Positions 46,334-55,448 of a DNA stretch of 64,000 nt are shown piece by piece (position 1 is the first letter of the stretch; each line of letters opens with the position of its first letter). The DNA lies in the NCBI GenBank assembly GCA_036011305.1, contig DASCNA010000144.1:8438-72437 (forward strand), read 5' to 3'. The notes beneath the pieces are model-generated. The model saw only the letters and a list, made by a program, of their open reading frames with translations. It searched no databases and was not told the DNA's origin. The position numbers and the translations under genes were made by a program. The stretch comes from DASCNA01 sp036011305 (GTDB taxonomy: Bacteria; Verrucomicrobiota; Lentisphaeria; Victivallales; GWF2-38-69).

Positions 46334-47317
46334 TCAATTGTTTATTTTATAAATTTTATGAACAACTATATATCCAAGATTCTGAGCCTTATTTCTAAGA
46401 ATACTCGAATCAAGAATAAAATTAAAAAATTTATTTACTCCTTTTGATGAAGCATCTTTTTTATACAAAATATATGTAGTGGCAACGATAGGCCAGCTAC
46501 CATCACCTTTTGCATTAACATCAGGTTGATCATTTGACCATGAATAATTTTCCAAAGCTATTTTAAAACTTTTCAAATTGGCAGTAACAACTTTTCCATT
46601 TTTATTCAACATTTTCACACAGGTCAAATTATTCTTCTGTATATATGAATATTCAATATAACCAATGCTGTATGGGATCTGTTCTAAATATGCTGCTTCA
46701 CCGGCATTTTCTCTTCCTCCAACACTACTGCAAGGCCATTGAACCATAGAATTTGCACCAACATTTTGTTCCCAGATTACACTAACATCAGAAAGATATT
46801 TTGTAAATATATATGTTGTACCTGACATACCTATACGATGTATTAATACAATTTTTTTATGCGGAAGCTTAATTTTAGGATTTAATTTAACTATTTTAGA
46901 ATCGTTCCAATACTTAATTTTACCTAAATAGATATCTGCAAGAACAGATCCGCTTAAGACAAGTTCATTACTCTTAATACCCGGAATATTTACAACAGGT
47001 ACAATACCACTCGATGCAACTGGGAATACCATCCAATTATTTTTTGAAATCTGATCAGATAATACAGGTATTTCTGTTGCGCTAAAATTAACAGTCCCGG
47101 AAAGTAACATACTAATACCGGCTCCTGAACCTATTGCCTGGTAATTTATTTTATTATCGGTTTTATTATAATATGCTTCCGTCCAAATTGACATTGCAGG
47201 ATACAGAAAGCTTGAACCTGCACCAGTTAATGATTTACTTCCGGCAAATGCGTTAATTCCAAATAACAAGCTAAACAGAGTGAATATCACAGTGCATTTT
47301 AATATTTTTTTAAACAT
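46334..47317 (-). CDS. PstS-like phosphate-binding protein, divergent paralogue
   Basis: A 327-residue periplasmic binding protein with signal peptide (cleavage near AFA-GS). It shares the PstS plan: TGAGSSFLYPAMSIW, QAIGSGAGI, TVNFSATEIPVL and SGTTYIFTKYL. Compared with the neighbour at 47404, the ligand aspartate of FAASDKP (Asp56 of E. coli PstS, bonded to phosphate) is glutamate (GAA confirmed), and the DGSGTT loop is GMSGTT. It is the last gene of the operon, separated from the canonical PstS by a strong intergenic hairpin. Altered affinity or another oxyanion is possible; function otherwise as phosphate uptake receptor. Confidence 0.88.
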   Translation of the reverse strand: MFKKILKCTVIFTLFSLLFGINAFAGSKSLTGAGSSFLYPAMSIWTEAYYNKTDNKINYQAIGSGAGISMLLSGTVNFSATEIPVLSDQISKNNWMVFPVASSGIVPVVNIPGIKSNELVLSGSVLADIYLGKIKYWNDSKIVKLNPKIKLPHKKIVLIHRIGMSGTTYIFTKYLSDVSVIWEQNVGANSMVQWPCSSVGGRENAGEAAYLEQIPYSIGYIEYSYIQKNNLTCVKMLNKNGKVVTANLKSFKIALENYSWSNDQPDVNAKGDGSWPIVATTYILYKKDASSKGVNKFFNFILDSSILRNKAQNLGYIVVHKIYKINN

Positions 47318-47352
47318 AGATCTACTCGTTAATTAATATGAGAATCTTTATT

Positions 47353-47378
47353 TAGAGACGCAATATCCTGCGTCTCTA
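47353..47378. terminator. intercistronic hairpin between the two pstS genes
   Basis: TAGAGACGCA (47353-47362) and its perfect complement (47369-47378) around a 6-nt loop. No T run follows on the minus strand. This looks like a stabiliser of the upstream pstS message or a partial attenuator lowering the second paralogue. Confidence 0.6.
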
Positions 47379-47403
47379 TCTACTTTTCAAAATTACTCTA
47401 ATT

Positions 47404-48417
47404 TTACCACATATGTTCTACAATTGAATTAACATTTTTAGGAATAGCGACGTAATCTAACTTTGTAGCAAACTCACCACCATCGCTATATACCCATTTA
47501 AAGAACTTAACAATAGCTTTTCCAGTATCATTTTTCAGTTCCTTCTTATACAATAGAACAAAAGTTGATGCTGCAATTGGCCAACTGTTTTTCCCGGGAG
47601 CATTTGTTAGAATCATATAAAATCCTTTATCAGAACTCCATTTTGCATTTGAAGCTGCTGCTTTAAAAGAATCAAGTGAAGCCACAACTGTTTTTCCATC
47701 AGCGTTAACCATTTTTACTGTTGTAAGTTTATTCTGTATAGCATAAGCATATTCAACATACCCGATAGTATTTGGAATAGTCTGTACCTGTGCTGCTACA
47801 CCGGCATTACCTTTAGCTCCAAGTGCCATTGACGGCCACTGTACATCAGTTGAGAAACCGACTTTGGACTTCCATACAGGACTTACTTTTGATAAGTAGT
47901 TAGTAAAATTATAAGTTGTACCTGAACCGTCAGCTCTTCTTACAGGAACTATCACTGTGTGAGGCAAAGTCAAACCTGGGTTCAATTTTTGTATAGCAGG
48001 ATCATTCCAGTATTTTACTTTCCCCAAGTAAATATCTGCCAATACTTTACCATTTAAAAGCAATTGATTAGCCTTTAGTCCCTGAACATGTACAATAGGA
48101 ACAATACCTCCTACAATTACAGGAAACTGAATAAGTCCTTTTTCATCTAACTGCTGTTTTGTTAAAGGTTTATCTGATGCAGCAAAATTTACAGTCTTAT
48201 TATTCAACTGCCTTAATCCGCCACCTGAACCTATTGGCTGATAATTAATAGCTATTCCGGTTTTTTTATGATAGGTAACAGCCCACTGAGATAAAACGGG
48301 ATATACAAAAGTTGAACCTGCACCTGTTATTGATTTAATATTAGCAAGACCTAAAGTTGAAAGCCCGCATATTCCTAAAGCTAAAACTATTGATTTTAAT
48401 AAACTTTTCTTCGACAT
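47404..48417 (-). CDS. pstS: phosphate ABC transporter substrate-binding protein
   Basis: The 337-residue periplasmic receptor has a signal peptide (cleavage near GLA-NI) and the canonical PstS ligand residues: TGAGSTFVYPV, PIGSGGG, VNFAASDKPL (phosphate-binding Asp) and RRADGSGTTYNFT (Arg, Ser, Gly, Thr). It feeds phosphate to PstCA/PstB. In most bacteria pstS comes first; here it is fourth, after pstB (27 nt), followed by a second divergent pstS. Confidence 0.95.
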   Translation of the reverse strand: MSKKSLLKSIVLALGICGLSTLGLANIKSITGAGSTFVYPVLSQWAVTYHKKTGIAINYQPIGSGGGLRQLNNKTVNFAASDKPLTKQQLDEKGLIQFPVIVGGIVPIVHVQGLKANQLLLNGKVLADIYLGKVKYWNDPAIQKLNPGLTLPHTVIVPVRRADGSGTTYNFTNYLSKVSPVWKSKVGFSTDVQWPSMALGAKGNAGVAAQVQTIPNTIGYVEYAYAIQNKLTTVKMVNADGKTVVASLDSFKAAASNAKWSSDKGFYMILTNAPGKNSWPIAASTFVLLYKKELKNDTGKAIVKFFKWVYSDGGEFATKLDYVAIPKNVNSIVEHMW

Positions 48418-48444
48418 ATTTCTAATTCCTTATTTTTTATTTTT

Positions 48445-49239
48445 TTAAAAATGTTTTAAATAATTTTGAGTTGATTTCTTTTGCGGATTATTAAAAAATT
48501 TATTCTTTTCATTTACTTCTTTTATCATACCGTCTTTCATAAATACAACCTGATCAGCAATACGTTCAGCCTGTCTTAAGTTATGAGTAACAATAATGAT
48601 GGTGTATTTTTCTTTTAATTCTGTTATTACATTTTCCAATTTCTCAGTTGAAATAGGGTCTAGTGCAGAAGTAGGTTCGTCCAATAATAAAATATCAGGC
48701 TGCATTGCCAGTGTTCTTGCAATACACAGTCTCTGCTGCTGTCCTCCTGAGAGTGCGGTACCCGACTTGTTAAGATCATTTTTTATTTCTTTCCATAAAG
48801 CAGCCTGCCCTAATGATTTTCTAACTCTCTTTTTCATAGAAAACTTACTTATTTTTTCATTATTCTTAAGAGCAAAAGCTATATTTTTGTAAATGGACAT
48901 GGGAAATGGCGTAGGTTTCTGAAAAACCATTCCTATTTTTGTTCTTAATTTTTCAACATCACACTTTCTATCAAGAATGTTCTGTCCTTCATACATAACT
49001 TCTCCGGTCGCATAATGCTCAGGATAGAGTTCATATATTCTGTTGAAAGCTCTTAGTAAAGTGGATTTCCCTGAACCGGAGTGCCCCATAAGGGCAGTTA
49101 TTTTATTTTTATAAAAATCAAGATTTATATCATATAAAGCCTGCGATTTTCCATAATAGAAATTAAGATTTCTAACAGATAAATGGATCTGTTCTTCACT
49201 GTTTTTCATATTTTCCTCTAATTTAATTTCACTCATCAT
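48445..49239 (-). CDS. pstB: phosphate ABC transporter ATP-binding protein
   Basis: The 264-residue ATPase energises Pst uptake. Walker A GHSGSGKST, Q-loop FQKPTPFPMSIY (PstB-specific), signature LSGGQQQRLCIARTLA, Walker B ILLLDEPTSALDPIST, and the H-loop in IIVTHNLRQAERIAD are all present. Two adjacent ATGs start the frame; AGGAG spacing favours the second (49236). Lies 15 nt after pstA. Confidence 0.97.
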   Translation of the reverse strand: MMSEIKLEENMKNSEEQIHLSVRNLNFYYGKSQALYDINLDFYKNKITALMGHSGSGKSTLLRAFNRIYELYPEHYATGEVMYEGQNILDRKCDVEKLRTKIGMVFQKPTPFPMSIYKNIAFALKNNEKISKFSMKKRVRKSLGQAALWKEIKNDLNKSGTALSGGQQQRLCIARTLAMQPDILLLDEPTSALDPISTEKLENVITELKEKYTIIIVTHNLRQAERIADQVVFMKDGMIKEVNEKNKFFNNPQKKSTQNYLKHF

Positions 49240-49254
49240 TTACTCCTGAATTCC

Positions 49255-50112
49255 CTAATTGATTTTTCTCTTTCTACTAAAGACCAAACGTGTTAATATA
49301 TTAAGCGTTAAAATTGTGACAGTTATTATCAATGCAGCAGCCCATGCAAGTTCCTGAGAATTTTTATATGGACTTAGAGCATACTGGAACATCACTACCG
49401 GCAGGTTTGCCATTGGTTTGAAAATATCAGAACTTGGAAATTGATTATTAAGAACAGTAAACAATAATGGAGCAGTTTCACCGGCGATACGCGCCAAAGC
49501 TAGAATTACACCGGTAATCAAACCTGATTTGGCCGCACGGTATATAACAAACATAGTAACTTTCCATCTTGAGACACCTAATGCAACAGCAGCTTCACGC
49601 AAATTACTCGGTATAACCTTCATGACGTCTTCACTTGTTCTGACAATCATAGGCACAGCAATCAAACCTAAAGCAACCATACCTGCCATAGCTGAAAAAT
49701 GCCCTGTTACTGTAACTATTACAGAATATACAAACAAACCTATTATAATAGATGGAGCACTCAGCAGAATATCATTGATAAATCTAATAACAGCTCCAAA
49801 CTTTCCCTTGCTTGGAAATTCAGTAAGATATGTGGCAATTAATATACCTATAGGAGCTGAAAAAATTATTGCTACACCTGTAATTATCAAACTTCCCAAT
49901 ATTGCATTTTTAAGTCCTCCCACCTGCCCTAAAGGTGGAAGATTTTCGAAGAAAAGCCTGAAATTAACAGCATTTATTCCTTTAACAAAAAGAGTAATTA
50001 TGATTGAAGATAATGCTATTACACCTATCAATAAACTTATAAAGCATAAAACTGTAAATATATAATCTATTGTTTTTCTTCTTACTCTTTTATTTTTAGC
50101 CATAGTATTCAT
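49255..50112 (-). CDS. pstA: phosphate ABC transporter permease PstA
   Basis: The 285-residue inner-membrane permease has six helices. The EAA-like coupling loop reads NLREAAVALGVSRWKV, and LARIAGETAPLLFT is the classic PstA motif. Its ATG overlaps the pstC stop by one base (TAATG); a second ATG three codons on is an equally possible start. Confidence 0.96.
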   Translation of the reverse strand: MNTMAKNKRVRRKTIDYIFTVLCFISLLIGVIALSSIIITLFVKGINAVNFRLFFENLPPLGQVGGLKNAILGSLIITGVAIIFSAPIGILIATYLTEFPSKGKFGAVIRFINDILLSAPSIIIGLFVYSVIVTVTGHFSAMAGMVALGLIAVPMIVRTSEDVMKVIPSNLREAAVALGVSRWKVTMFVIYRAAKSGLITGVILALARIAGETAPLLFTVLNNQFPSSDIFKPMANLPVVMFQYALSPYKNSQELAWAAALIITVTILTLNILTRLVFSRKRKIN

Positions 50113-51005
50113 TAGGCATCACTCCTTTTCTTGAGTAAATATCTTGATATACATAGCACGATAAAAGTAATAACAAACAACACCAGTCCAAGTTCTATTA
50201 ATGCTGCAGGATAGATTTTTCCCAAAGCTTCTGTAAATTCATTAGCGATTGTTGCTGATATGGTTGTACCGGGCATAAACAGTCCTTTAAAAAAGCCATG
50301 ACTGTTTCCAATAACAAATGTTACAGCCATTGTTTCCCCAAGAGCTCTTCCCAAACCAAGAATTACGGCTCCTAAAATTCCATTTTTGCAATATGGCAAA
50401 AGCACTTTAAATACGTATTCAAATCTGGTGGAACCGGTTGAATAAGAAGCTTCTTTAAGCACTGCAGGAGATGTATTAACAACATCTCTTATTACTGAAG
50501 ATATAAGCGGAATAATCATCATTGCCAAAATTACACCTGCTGTAAATACTCCTATTCCCATTGGAAAACCGCCAAAAATAAAATTTAATACAGGTACATT
50601 CTGAAAAGTGTTAATTAGAAATGGCTGAACATATTGTGCCATTATCGGAGCAAAAACAAACAATCCCCACATACCGTAAATAATGCTTGGAACTGCCGCC
50701 ATTAATTCTATCACTTGCGAAAATACTGCACTAACTTTTTTGGGAGCAATCTGTGTTAAAAATACAGCGATACAGAAACTTAAAGGAACTGCTATAACAA
50801 TAGCAACAAATGATGTAATTATAGTTCCTAGTATTGCAGTTAACGCTCCGAAATTTTCTGTTACGGGATTCCAGCTGCTCCCCCAAATAAAGCCGATGCC
50901 GAACTTTTCTATAGCAGGCCAGCTCATTATGATCAGTGAAACAAATATCCCGATAACCACAATTAAAAGTAAAACTGCCAAACTTTTAGTAATTTTTTTA
51001 AACAT
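50112..51005 (-). CDS. pstC: phosphate ABC transporter permease PstC
   Basis: The 297-residue inner-membrane permease has the coupling loop VLKEASYSTGSTRFEYVFKV and GLGRALGETMAVTFVIGNS, typical of PstC. First gene of the pstC-A-B-S-S operon. Upstream, between it and the divergent exported protein gene (51263), lie four CTAACA-type repeats with an exact 11-bp period (51114-51152). No phoU, phoB or phoR follows the operon in this window. Confidence 0.96.
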   Translation of the reverse strand: MFKKITKSLAVLLLIVVIGIFVSLIIMSWPAIEKFGIGFIWGSSWNPVTENFGALTAILGTIITSFVAIVIAVPLSFCIAVFLTQIAPKKVSAVFSQVIELMAAVPSIIYGMWGLFVFAPIMAQYVQPFLINTFQNVPVLNFIFGGFPMGIGVFTAGVILAMMIIPLISSVIRDVVNTSPAVLKEASYSTGSTRFEYVFKVLLPYCKNGILGAVILGLGRALGETMAVTFVIGNSHGFFKGLFMPGTTISATIANEFTEALGKIYPAALIELGLVLFVITFIVLCISRYLLKKRSDA

Positions 51006-51113
51006 ACTCTTTCTTATTTTATTAATTATTAATTTCTGTTTTTCTTATTTACTGCAAGGAAATTACTTTATTTAATTGTGGTTACAACAGTAAAACAACG
51101 GCATTTACAAATC

Positions 51114-51152
51114 CTAACAAAATCCTAACTAAGTCTTAACAAAAAACTAACA
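51114..51152 (+). promoter_or_regulatory. Pho box: four 6-mers at 11-bp period (pst region)
   Basis: CTAACA 51114, CTAACT 51125, TTAACA 51136, CTAACA 51147: exact 11-bp steps. The layout equals tandem PhoB sites (E. coli CTGTCAT repeated every 11 bp). It is 109 bp from pstC and 111 bp from the gene at 51263, reading toward the latter. Confidence 0.85.
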
Positions 51153-51262
51153 ATTCACTTAATTGGGGGCATAAAATGATTGACTAATAATTCTTTATCA
51201 TTATCATTTTAATAATACTCAGACTTTTATTTATTAACTCCATAAACTAAAAGGAATCATAG

Positions 51263-51748
51263 ATGAATTTCAAAAAGAAACTACTCATATTATCATCAAC
51301 TGCTATTATCTTCATAGCCCAGAATCTTTTAGCAGGTTCTGATTATCAAGGTCTGATAAACAACAAAATAACAATACAGCATGTAATTAACTTAGTTCAA
51401 AAAGCAGGTTATTCATATATATCGTCTATTGCATTTGATGATGGATACTGGCAGGTAAAAACTCTGAAAAACAAAATTGAAACAAAATATATATTAAATT
51501 CTAAAACTTCAAAATTTACTAAATTAGGTCAGGATCATGAAAATGATAAGCAGCCTCCTGAAAATATTAATGTAATACAAAGATCTATTAAAACGGTAAA
51601 GAATAAATATCCAAAGTATAAAATTAAAAGTATAAGCCATGAATCATCATCATGGAATGTCAATGCATTCGATGAAACCGGAATGGAATATGAAATGTTA
51701 GTCAACGGAGAAGGATCAAAAATACTTTTCAGCAAAATAGACGATTAA
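51263..51748 (+). CDS. exported PepSY-like protein beside the pst operon
   Basis: A 161-residue periplasmic protein: signal peptide to about residue 24 (LLAG-SD), then two similar ~60-residue units (around INNKITIQHVINLVQKAGYS and VIQRSIKTVKNKYPKYKIKS). Each has a helix followed by beta strands ending in W-x-V (WQVK, WNVN), as in PepSY domains. PepSY modules often inhibit proteases or sense the envelope. The Pho repeats at 51114-51152 read toward this gene and it is divergent from pstC, so phosphate-regulated expression is likely. Function unknown. Confidence 0.75.
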   Translation: MNFKKKLLILSSTAIIFIAQNLLAGSDYQGLINNKITIQHVINLVQKAGYSYISSIAFDDGYWQVKTLKNKIETKYILNSKTSKFTKLGQDHENDKQPPENINVIQRSIKTVKNKYPKYKIKSISHESSSWNVNAFDETGMEYEMLVNGEGSKILFSKIDD

Positions 51749-51800
51749 ATTTACGGAAATATCCGTAGTTATTTACAGTATAGTTTCCGTTGTATCCCTT

Positions 51801-51822
51801 AAAATGTTAACGTTAACATTTT
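51801..51822. promoter_or_regulatory. 22-bp perfect palindrome, LacI/GalR-type operator or terminator
   Basis: AAAATGTTAAC (51801-51811) is followed immediately by its reverse complement; the centre is AACGTT, as in LacI/GalR operators. It lies 20 bp before a TTGACT...TGCTATATT promoter (51843-51873) of the sugar transporter. A following T run means it could alternatively terminate the 51263 gene. Confidence 0.55.
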
Positions 51823-51930
51823 TTTAAGATAATTAAATATAATTGACTTTAAAAAAATAATACCTGCTATATTTTAGACAAAATCAGGACTTTTGTATTA
51901 AAATTTAATCTGACATAAGAGGGGGAGATT

Positions 51931-53319
51931 ATGCAGGAACTTACTGTAAAGAGGAAATTTGGCTTCAGCATTTATATGATTGCTGTTATTGCAGCACTCG
52001 GCGGGCTGCTGTTCGGACTTGATCAAGGAATTATATCGGGAGCTTTACCGTTTATTAAAAATTCTTTTCACATCGGGACGACAATGCAGGAAGTGGTTGT
52101 CAGCAGTTTGATGGTGGGATGTGTCTGCGGAGTAATCTCAATCAGGCCGATATCTCAAAAATTCGGACGCAAAAAGGCTCTTTTAATTTCAGGAGCTTTA
52201 TTTGTTTTGGCATCTGTAAGTTCTGGACTTTCCGCCAATGTCGAAATACTTATTTTATCGAGATTTTTCATAGGAATATCTGTCGGTATTGCAAGTTTTG
52301 TAACACCTATTTATATTGCCGAAATTGCACCAAGGCAGATTAGAGGCGGAATGATAGCACTGTTTCAGTTTTTAATAGTTCTTGGTATTGCGCTTGCATT
52401 TTTAGTTGATTCAGCATTAACACCTTTTGGAGCATGGAGATTTATGCTCGGCAGTATAAGCATTCCTGGAATTATCATGCTTATTGGTCTTTTCTTCTTA
52501 CCTGAAAGCCCCAGGTGGCTTATGCTTTATGGCAGACAGAAAGAAACTGAAAAAATATTAAAAAGACTTGATAGAACAGATGAGGAAGTAAAATTTGAAA
52601 TAAATGAAATTTCCCAAAGCGCAAGTGAAAAACAGTCAAGCTGGAAATTTCTTAGAAACAAAAACTATAGAAAAGTTCTTTATCTGGGAATTGGACTGCA
52701 GCTATTTCAGCAATTGTGCGGCTGGGTTGCACTTGTATATTATGCTCCGTCTATTTTCAGTGAAATGGGTTTTAAAACTCCTGAATCCAGAATCTGGGTA
52801 GCATTTATTGTCTGTGGTGCATTTCATGTATTAGCTACCATGCTTCCGGTTTTTCTCAATGATAAATGGGGTAGGAAAAAACTACTATATATCGGTGTCA
52901 GCTTAAATATCTTTAGTATGATAATGATTGCTTCACTGTTTTTCTTTGGAATAGATGCAGCAAACTGGATAAAATATTTAGCAGTTACTCTGCTTCTGTT
53001 ATTCAACATTGGTTATTCAATAAGCCTTGGACCCGTTGTCTGGACTTTATGCTCTGAAATTTTCCCTCTCAGGGGAAGGGATCTTGGAATGATGACTGCA
53101 ACAGCAGCAAACTGGATAGGAAGTTTTTTCGTTGCTCAGCTAACTTTAACATTTATGGGAATACTTGGTCCCGGATGGACATTTATAATGTTTGCTGTAA
53201 TAGGTGTTTTGACTATTATTTTTACTTATATGTTTGTTCCTGAAACAAAAGGAATTCCTCTCGAAGAAATTGAGAAAGCACTGCTCAGTGGGAAAAAATT
53301 AAAAAATATTGGAATATAA
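51931..53319 (+). CDS. MFS sugar/H+ symporter (sugar porter family)
   Basis: The 462-residue twelve-helix transporter is of the XylE/GalP/AraE type. It has LGGLLFGLDQGIISGALP in helix 1, KFGRKKAL (loop 2-3), RFFIGISVGIAS, PESPRWLMLYGR (the family hallmark after helix 6), QLFQQLCGWVALVYYAP in helix 7, and VPETKGIPLEEIE at the end. It takes up a monosaccharide such as xylose, arabinose, galactose or inositol. GAGGGGGAG lies before ATG 51931. A perfect palindrome upstream suggests control by a LacI-type repressor encoded elsewhere. Monocistronic. Confidence 0.93.
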   Translation: MQELTVKRKFGFSIYMIAVIAALGGLLFGLDQGIISGALPFIKNSFHIGTTMQEVVVSSLMVGCVCGVISIRPISQKFGRKKALLISGALFVLASVSSGLSANVEILILSRFFIGISVGIASFVTPIYIAEIAPRQIRGGMIALFQFLIVLGIALAFLVDSALTPFGAWRFMLGSISIPGIIMLIGLFFLPESPRWLMLYGRQKETEKILKRLDRTDEEVKFEINEISQSASEKQSSWKFLRNKNYRKVLYLGIGLQLFQQLCGWVALVYYAPSIFSEMGFKTPESRIWVAFIVCGAFHVLATMLPVFLNDKWGRKKLLYIGVSLNIFSMIMIASLFFFGIDAANWIKYLAVTLLLLFNIGYSISLGPVVWTLCSEIFPLRGRDLGMMTATAANWIGSFFVAQLTLTFMGILGPGWTFIMFAVIGVLTIIFTYMFVPETKGIPLEEIEKALLSGKKLKNIGI

Positions 53320-53457
53320 ATTCATCAAATACTCCAAATATTCTACTGTTTATTTAATTTTGGGAAAAGTTTTTTACAAATAAAAGCTTTTCCTTTTTCA
53401 ACATCTGAAAAATTATAAACTATTACCAGAAAATAAATAAACTATTTTAAAAAAGAA

Positions 53458-54192
53458 TTAATTTCTCTTTTCTCTACAAATGACTGTAGTACCTCCTTCT
53501 ACATCTTTTCTTTTGATTATCAAATTGTTATCAATTTCAATAATATTATAAGATGGTTTGTAAATTCCTCTCAGCCTTCTTGAAGTAGTAGTAGAACATG
53601 TGATTATTTTTAAATTTTCAAAGTTCCACATATGCGGAATATGCTTATGCCCTGATAATATCAAATCAACACCTGTTTTTACAGCCATTTTCAACACATC
53701 ACCGGCATCTCTTAAGATATTCATTTCACGTCCAGAATTTGGTACCGATATTACATGATGGTGTAACGCTAGAATTTTAAAATCATAGTTTTTTGAAAAA
53801 AGACTTTTTAGTTTTGCAGTATGGGCTCTGCCAATTTGTCCATCATCTAAATCAGGTTCTGTTGAATCAGCTCCACATATGATAGTATCATTAATTGTTA
53901 ATGTACTAAAAGGTTTTCCTATCAGTTTTTCAAAAGTTCTGTATCCTACATTTTTAGAATCGTGATTTCCAGGAATAATAACCTTATTTTTTACAGTAAA
54001 CATATTAATATAATTTAAAGCCTCAGTGTACTCTTCATAGTAACCTTCCATAGTTAAATCACCGGTTATTATTAAGACTTCAGGGTTATATTTATTTACC
54101 TGTTCTATTGTTTTTTCCATTAGATTTTTATCAAAATGACTTGACCCGCAGTGCAGATCTGAAATTTGTACTATTTTTAATTTATTATTCAT
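53458..54192 (-). CDS. cytoplasmic calcineurin-like metallophosphoesterase
   Basis: The 244-residue protein has the complete class III cyclic-nucleotide-phosphodiesterase-like motif set: ISDLHCGS, ITGDLTMEG, IPGNHDS, ALHHHVIS and LSGHKHIPH. There is no signal peptide, so it acts inside the cell. Substrates in the family include cAMP, glycerophosphodiesters and phospholipid headgroups. It follows the ydcF-like gene by 38 nt on the same strand and probably shares its transcript, which starts near the Pho repeats at 54998. Confidence 0.88.
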   Translation of the reverse strand: MNNKLKIVQISDLHCGSSHFDKNLMEKTIEQVNKYNPEVLIITGDLTMEGYYEEYTEALNYINMFTVKNKVIIPGNHDSKNVGYRTFEKLIGKPFSTLTINDTIICGADSTEPDLDDGQIGRAHTAKLKSLFSKNYDFKILALHHHVISVPNSGREMNILRDAGDVLKMAVKTGVDLILSGHKHIPHMWNFENLKIITCSTTTSRRLRGIYKPSYNIIEIDNNLIIKRKDVEGGTTVICREKRN

Positions 54193-54230
54193 ATCTATAA
54201 CTCCTTTTTTAAATTAAACTCAATGTATCC

Positions 54231-54911
54231 TTATGACGCCATTGTTTTTTGAATGGTATTTTTCCTGATATCAAAAATATTTATAGCGGCAGTAACCTGT
54301 GAATTTTCATTTGATTGCTTATATATTCTACTTAAATCTCTGTATATAGAATTTCTTTCTATTATAGAATCTTCCTTTACATCTTTGTTATAGCAATAGC
54401 TGTCTAGTGAAGTTGAATTATTGATATTAATATTAAAGTTTTGTATTTTAGAAATATACTCAAATATAGCTAAAGCTCTTGGCATATGTCTTCTACTGGT
54501 TACAAGAGTACAGTTTTCCGCCTTTATTGCTTTCAGGATTTTAACTGAATTAAGACCATTGGTAACTGTATCATAAGAAAGATTTTCTTTTATAACTCTA
54601 CTTCTGCTGACACCATTTGAGACAAGCCATTCTTTCATTACTTCTGCCTCTGTAAAACCGTATTGCCTGTTTCCTCCGCTTACTATTATCTTTGAACCAT
54701 AATTTATATTATATATATCAAGTGCTGTTTTAAGCCTTCCTTTAAGAATATTCCAGGGGATATCCTTCTTTGACAGTTGATACCCAAGAACTACAATAAT
54801 ATTATTCTCTATATCAGGCTTAATGTGATAATTATTTAAATTATAGGTATAAGATTTTTGATAAATCTCATTTAAAAGATTTTGTTTATATAATTCATCA
54901 CTCAACTGCAT
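54231..54911 (-). CDS. YdcF/SanA-family (DUF218) protein
   Basis: The 226-residue protein has the DUF218 pattern: NIIVVLGYQLSK, GRLKTALDIY, KIIVSGGNRQYGFTEAEVMKEW, VIKENLSYDTVTNG and LVTSRRHMPRAL. ElyC, SanA and YdcF belong here and have been linked to envelope maintenance; the biochemical activity is unsettled. No membrane anchor is seen, as in YdcF itself. Its 5' end lies in the duplicated segment (54864-55230), and a fragment of the same start reappears at 56011-56058. First gene of a two-gene unit with the phosphoesterase. Confidence 0.82.
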   Translation of the reverse strand: MQLSDELYKQNLLNEIYQKSYTYNLNNYHIKPDIENNIIVVLGYQLSKKDIPWNILKGRLKTALDIYNINYGSKIIVSGGNRQYGFTEAEVMKEWLVSNGVSRSRVIKENLSYDTVTNGLNSVKILKAIKAENCTLVTSRRHMPRALAIFEYISKIQNFNININNSTSLDSYCYNKDVKEDSIIERNSIYRDLSRIYKQSNENSQVTAAINIFDIRKNTIQKTMAS

Positions 54912-55230
54912 TTTATTTTCCTCATATATAGTTAATATCGGATTACAAATGCAATTTAATCCAGCATACTATCATATTCTATATAAACATTTAACAACTA
55001 ATAGAATCGTAACATAACACTAACATAAAACTAACAAATTAAACCAATTTCCTATATCTTAGAACAAAATAATGTTTTATAACCATAGACAAAATATACC
55101 TTTTAAAATAATAATCAGAAGGGATAATGATTTATTTAAAGATCTTCAATAACGCCAATTTCAAAAACTATGTGATAAAAATATTAGCTTTAGTTTTAAG
55201 TGTATTATTCATTTCTTAATGTGCTTCAAA
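54864..55230. repeat. segmental duplication, copy A
   Basis: About 365 bp aligns with 56011-56370 with only scattered substitutions and small indels. It contains the first 16 codons of ydcF (minus), the intergenic region with Pho repeats, and the start of a phosphoesterase gene (plus). This copy keeps an intact ydcF but a broken phosphoesterase. Confidence 0.92.
54998..55036 (+). promoter_or_regulatory. Pho box, copy A
   Basis: CTAATA 54998, GTAACA 55009, CTAACA 55020, CTAACA 55031, each 11 bp apart. It lies between ydcF (87 bp away) and the phosphoesterase relic (91 bp away). Confidence 0.8.
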
Positions 55231-55303
55231 AAAACATCACTCAATGAAATTTGTACTAAATGGATATAACAGACAAAGTCTAGGAATAAATAGATTGAAG
55301 TAA
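55127..55303 (+). pseudogene. relic of the lipoprotein phosphoesterase gene
   Basis: ATG 55127 opens 30 codons nearly identical to the signal peptide of the intact gene at 56275 (NNANFKNYVIK, then LFIS). A TAA (55217) replaces the serine just before the lipobox cysteine. After the stop the frame continues CASKK...KFVLNGYNRQSLGIN, matching C-T-S and KFIVVGDSRGEKALPGIN of the intact protein, and then ends. The rest of the gene (over 300 codons) is absent. Confidence 0.85.
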
Positions 55304-55448
55304 ATTGAAGTGAAATAATGTTTTAGAAAAGAATAGAATAGTTTGTATCGTTAAGTAGCTATTACAAAAATCTATAAAGAAAGAAAAAATAAAAGAAAAC
55401 TGTTACGCCTCCTTAAGGAATTCAGTGATTAATATTAAATTAAGTATA

